Below, one piece after another: positions 60,905 to 64,000 of a stretch of 64,000 nucleotides of DNA (positions are counted from its first letter, which is position 1; every line of letters starts with the position of its first letter). The DNA comes from Prosapia bicincta (taxonomy: Eukaryota; Arthropoda; Insecta; Hemiptera; Cercopidae). The position numbers and the translations under genes are program-made. The notes beneath the pieces were generated by a model, which saw nothing but the letters and a program-made list of their open reading frames with translations, had not been told where the DNA came from and ran no database searches. The DNA lies in assembly GCA_036971475.1 (NCBI GenBank), contig JBAIZL010000006.1:140088143-140152142 (forward strand), read 5' to 3'.

Positions 60905-62095
60905 TGTACAACAATAAATACTCAGATAACATAATTTACTGGTACAGATACGTCGACGATATCATAATATTATATAACGGTAACACACGCCAAGCACACA
61001 TATTTTTAAAACATCTAAATTCCATACACCCTAAACTAACATACACCATCGAAACAGAGCAACAAAACTCTCTCAACTTCCTAGACCTTACAATTAAACA
61101 TACAGACAAACAATCACAAATTCAACATATACCGAAAACCCACTAGTACCAATACGACCATTCACAGCTCCTCAAACCATCCACACCAACATAAACTAGC
61201 CGCTTACAACACAATGATATATCACCTGCTTAAAACACCGTTAGACAAAGAACACTACCAGGAGTTAAATACCATAAAACATTTAGCACAAACTAACGAA
61301 TACAACACAACAATGATGACAAATTATACAACCGCCTAAAAATAAACATAATAACCCAAATACAAACACACAACACGACAACCCCATAAAATACTTATCA
61401 ATACCATACAGATCATCCAAAACCCACAATCTAACCAACACACTACGAAAATACAACTACAAAATAGCCTACTCCACACATAACACTCTCAATAAACAAT
61501 TTAAACCCAAAAACAAAATCGACGACATTTACAACGCCACTGGAGTTTACAAACTAACTTGCAGTTCGTATCCCAGTTTTTACATAGGCCAGACAGGGAG
61601 GTCATTCTACACACGTTACCAAGAACATATAAACACTAACAAACAATAACTACCAATCAAACTTCGCCGATCATCTCAACTCCACAAAACATGACTACAT
61701 ACACATAACATCTAACCTACAAATTCTTCATAAACAATACAGAAATAACCAACGCTACACAACCAAACAATACGAAATATACAGATACTTCAACCTACAC
61801 CCTACACACATATTCAATACACAATTACATTACAACTTACATACACTTTTGACATCATAACTCTTAATACTCACAAAATACACCCACACCACCATAAAAT
61901 CCCACCCCCACCCTAATATCTTAACCTACATAAACCTTGAGATCAGTTACGGTCTAAGTTGACATGGGACATATCTCCCAAAACAGTCGTCCTCAACAAA
62001 TATAAGTAAGTGCTACTATAGGCATGTTTGTAAATATTTACAAGTGTTTAGTGAAAACTAGTAGCTCACGTGAAGATGGAATCAACAAATATAAT
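60905..62095 (+). pseudogene. PLE-B copy: RT YVDD region, GIY-YIG endonuclease and tail
   Basis: It begins just before the reverse transcriptase active site (NIIYWYRYVDDIIILYNGN) and is open through LTYTIETEQQNSLNFLDLTI to a stop at about 61146. After frameshifts in the linker it has the endonuclease at 61542: GVYKLTCSSYPSFYIGQTGR then SFYTRYQEHI, with the second Cys of the CxxC changed to Tyr. C-terminal sequences follow in broken frames. The tail (aagttgacatgggacatatc, ccaaaacagtcgtcctcaac, actataggcatgtttgtaa) ends near 62095. Inactive. It is the most complete PLE-B in the window. Confidence 0.84.
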
Positions 62096-62549
62096 ATTTA
62101 CTTTTTTATTGAATGTCCCTTTTCAAGCATCTTAGAACAATTTGATTTGGAAGTTTTATTTCGAACCTGACACTCTACTTGGTTTTCATATTTTTTATAA
62201 TGATCATTATGTTTCAAATTTGAAACATTTACCAGAACATATTTATTACGCTTCATAGAATATATATTTAAAAGAGAGAGTGTGATTCTGTCTATGTGTG
62301 GGTGAGTTTGAATCATGCTTTCCTATAAATAGGACACTGGGACATTAGTTTTATCTCATTAGGCTGAGTTTGTATAACATCATCTGCTGCCTGTGATCAC
62401 TGTCTGTATTTTGTTTGATGACTCATTGGTTCTTACAGTCAGTGTTGTATGTTTGAAGATTCATTGGGTCAGGTCTTTCTGTGATTTGAGGAAAATGAGG
62501 CCAATTTGAGTTTCAAATAAACCAAACACATAGTTTCTTGGAGAATCAG
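62096..62549. other. Spacer, possible 5' part of the piggyBac relic
   Basis: I see no clear domain. A piggyBac N-terminal half would be expected here but is not recognisable. Confidence 0.35.
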
Positions 62550-63342
62550 TCATAATTCTGTCAAGTAGATACTGTTTTAACTTCAATTTATACAGTGGTA
62601 AGGAAGTAGCTCAAAATGAAAGAGAAGATTTGGTTTTTAGGATCCTATGTTGTTCTAAATATGTTGGTCCAGTTCAAGAGCCCAAAACCTACAGGGTATT
62701 TTTCTATAATCGCTTTACTAGCAAAGATTTTCTTGTTCATTATAGATGTTGGTTTTAGAGCTATTGATACTCTGAGGCAGAACCGTCTATGCAAATATCT
62801 TTGGAAGGATTCTAAAGGTTTGTTTAAAGAGCCAAGGGGTACTTTTGATTCAGAAGGAGAAGTTCTGTTTGGGAAGTGGAATGAGAAGAAGTGTGTCAAA
62901 GTTGTGAAAAATTTTGACACTGTTTATTCCCTACGCCGTTCATCATGATGGAGCAGGATGTCAAGGCAAAATGTGTCTGTTCCACAACCAAATGTCATAA
63001 AATCCTACAACAAATATATTAATGGAGTGACCAACATGATTGGTTAGTTGGGAAGTATAACATTTCTATTCACAGTAAAAATTGGTACCGGTGTTTCAGA
63101 AGAAATGTCGCCATTGCATATTTGAAAAGAAACCCTTCAAAACAAGGGAGAGTAGTTAATACATCCTCTTGAACATCCAACACAGACATCAAATTGATGG
63201 AAGAGGTAGTTTTATATCAAGACGAGTCAAACAAAGACGATACCAAGGAGAGAACTGCAATTCAAAGCCTCTTACCTTTTGTAAAAAGTATAGTATAACT
63301 TTGTGCAAGGACTGTTTCATCCCTTTTTACGTTAAGAAATGA
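62550..63342 (+). pseudogene. piggyBac-family transposase relic
   Basis: Pieces in changing frames follow the piggyBac catalytic domain: SSRYCFNFNLYSGK (about 62560-62600), FLGSYVVLNML, then VQEPKTYRVFFYNRFTSKDF, where the conserved FDNFFTS has lost its catalytic Asp (to Tyr). GFRAIDTLRQNRLCKYLWKD and GEVLFGKWNEKKCVKVV follow in the frame open from 62616 to 62948. Then VPQPNVIKSYNKYINGVTNM, a stop, and YNISIHSKNWYRCFRRNVAI. Near 63230-63340 a Cys-rich end, KPLTFCKKYSITLCKDCF, resembles the C-terminal zinc-binding domain. piggyBac enzymes cut and paste at TTAA. Frameshifts, stops and the lost Asp make it dead. Confidence 0.82.
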
Positions 63343-63624
63343 TATATTTAATTTTCAAATTTATCATTTTATTTTGACAAAATCATTTTTAGTACTTTTG
63401 TTAGAGATTTATCCGGCCCGCTGGACCAAAAGATGTTAGAGATTTATCCAACCCGTAGGGCCAAAAGATGTAGCAATTGTTTAATAAGAGGACAAAATTA
63501 TTGTTAGAGATAGCGTAATAAATTTACTTTTAGAAAAGGCATTAGCATTGAACGTAAGCAAAAGAAAACCAAGAACCACCAATTACTTATAGCTAAATAT
63601 CGAAATCTTGTTGCTGTTCATGAC
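63343..63624. other. Short spacer with an imperfect direct repeat
   Basis: gttagagatttatccggccc and gttagagatttatccaaccc occur 30-odd bases apart (about 63401 and 63436), each followed by a gg-ccaaaagatgt phrase. Otherwise nothing. Confidence 0.5.
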
Positions 63625-63814
63625 GAGCTGGTTGTAAATTACAAATTACACTTTTGCTATTACTTGCGACCAGACATTTATCTTCAGGAGGCTGAAGAAG
63701 TCGTAAGACGAAAACATTTCCTCCAAGTGTAAGTTAACAATTAACAACTTTTAGTTAACAAATGTCTGGTCGCAAGCAATAGCAAAAGTGTAATTTGTAA
63801 CTTATAGCTAACTC
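63625..63814. repeat. Inverted repeat with a hammerhead-like motif between the arms
   Basis: Left arm 63625-63680 and right arm 63759-63814 are inverted copies, best over aaattacacttttgctatta and gcgaccagacattt. Unlike the other palindromes, the ribozyme-like motif lies once, in the spacer. No coding sequence. Confidence 0.85.
63687..63724 (+). ncRNA. Compact hammerhead-like ribozyme motif
   Basis: ggagg (63687-63691), ctgaaga (63692-63698), one extra a, stem II gtc-gtaa-gac with a GNRA-type loop (63700-63709), gaaa (63710-63713), acat, tt, then cctcc (63720-63724), which pairs perfectly with ggagg. All parts fit in 38 bases. Stem II is only three pairs. Confidence 0.55.
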
Positions 63815-64000
63815 GAAACTAATATATATTACTGGCAGTAATCTGGTACAGTGAACTTCTAACCTTCTAACTGCACCACGTAACACACGTTAGGATGGTA
63901 GGGAAAGGAAATATAGGATTTCACCCTAATCACATTCACCCCATGTTTCTTAAATGCAAGGGACACTCATACGGAAATTAGCGGTCACTTATGAAACACT

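Noticed and set aside
62645..62920. 91-codon minus-strand frame
   Set aside because: It is antisense to the piggyBac relic, whose family motifs read on the plus strand.

Overview
This window is eukaryotic, AT-rich, metazoan DNA. It holds split exons with consensus splice sites, many (TA)n, (TG)n and (GA)n microsatellites, about 34 kb of tandem satellite DNA, and decayed transposons from at least six classes. The mix (several Penelope-like retroelements, hAT, piggyBac, a mariner-type DDE element, pogo-like MITEs and a non-LTR retrotransposon) fits an arthropod, perhaps a chelicerate with an AT-rich genome such as a horseshoe crab. The species assignment is inference only.

Layout. 1-4040: 153-bp satellite. 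4041-11974: AT-rich non-coding DNA with a hammerhead-bearing palindrome, a pogo-like MITE, a degenerate repeat field split by a long-TIR element, and a Penelope-like (PLE) remnant. 11975-14880: 103-bp satellite. 14936-15300: mariner-type transposase relic. 15595-31460: a chain of related satellites with units of 81, 74, 83 and about 80 bp. 31461-39420: 138-bp satellite with a 13-unit higher-order repeat. 39499-42251: microsatellites and two more palindromes. 42455-45075: the only convincing host gene, on the minus strand. It has an untranslated first exon beside YY1-like and ZNF143-like sites and two phase-compatible coding exons for a proline-rich, probably nuclear protein. Later exons are not identified, so the satellites may lie inside its next intron. 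45233-63814: a transposon graveyard of PLE families (called A, B and C here; the relic near 10.6 kb is D), hAT split by a pogo MITE, a LINE 3' end and a piggyBac relic.

The least ordinary signal is a recurring RNA-like motif: CUGANGA, one extra base, a hairpin, GAAA, a tiny self-complementary helix, then a UH cleavage-type dinucleotide, enclosed by a short stem. This is the plan of a type I hammerhead ribozyme with a minimal helix III, as described for Penelope-like elements. It appears in PLE-A 3' ends and, independently of any coding sequence, inside several palindromes whose two arms each carry a copy. PLE-B tails keep the outer parts of this fold but have a shortened core.

No tRNA, rRNA, CRISPR array or intact transposase gene was found. 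Long open frames inside the satellites arise because some units are multiples of three, and are not treated as genes.
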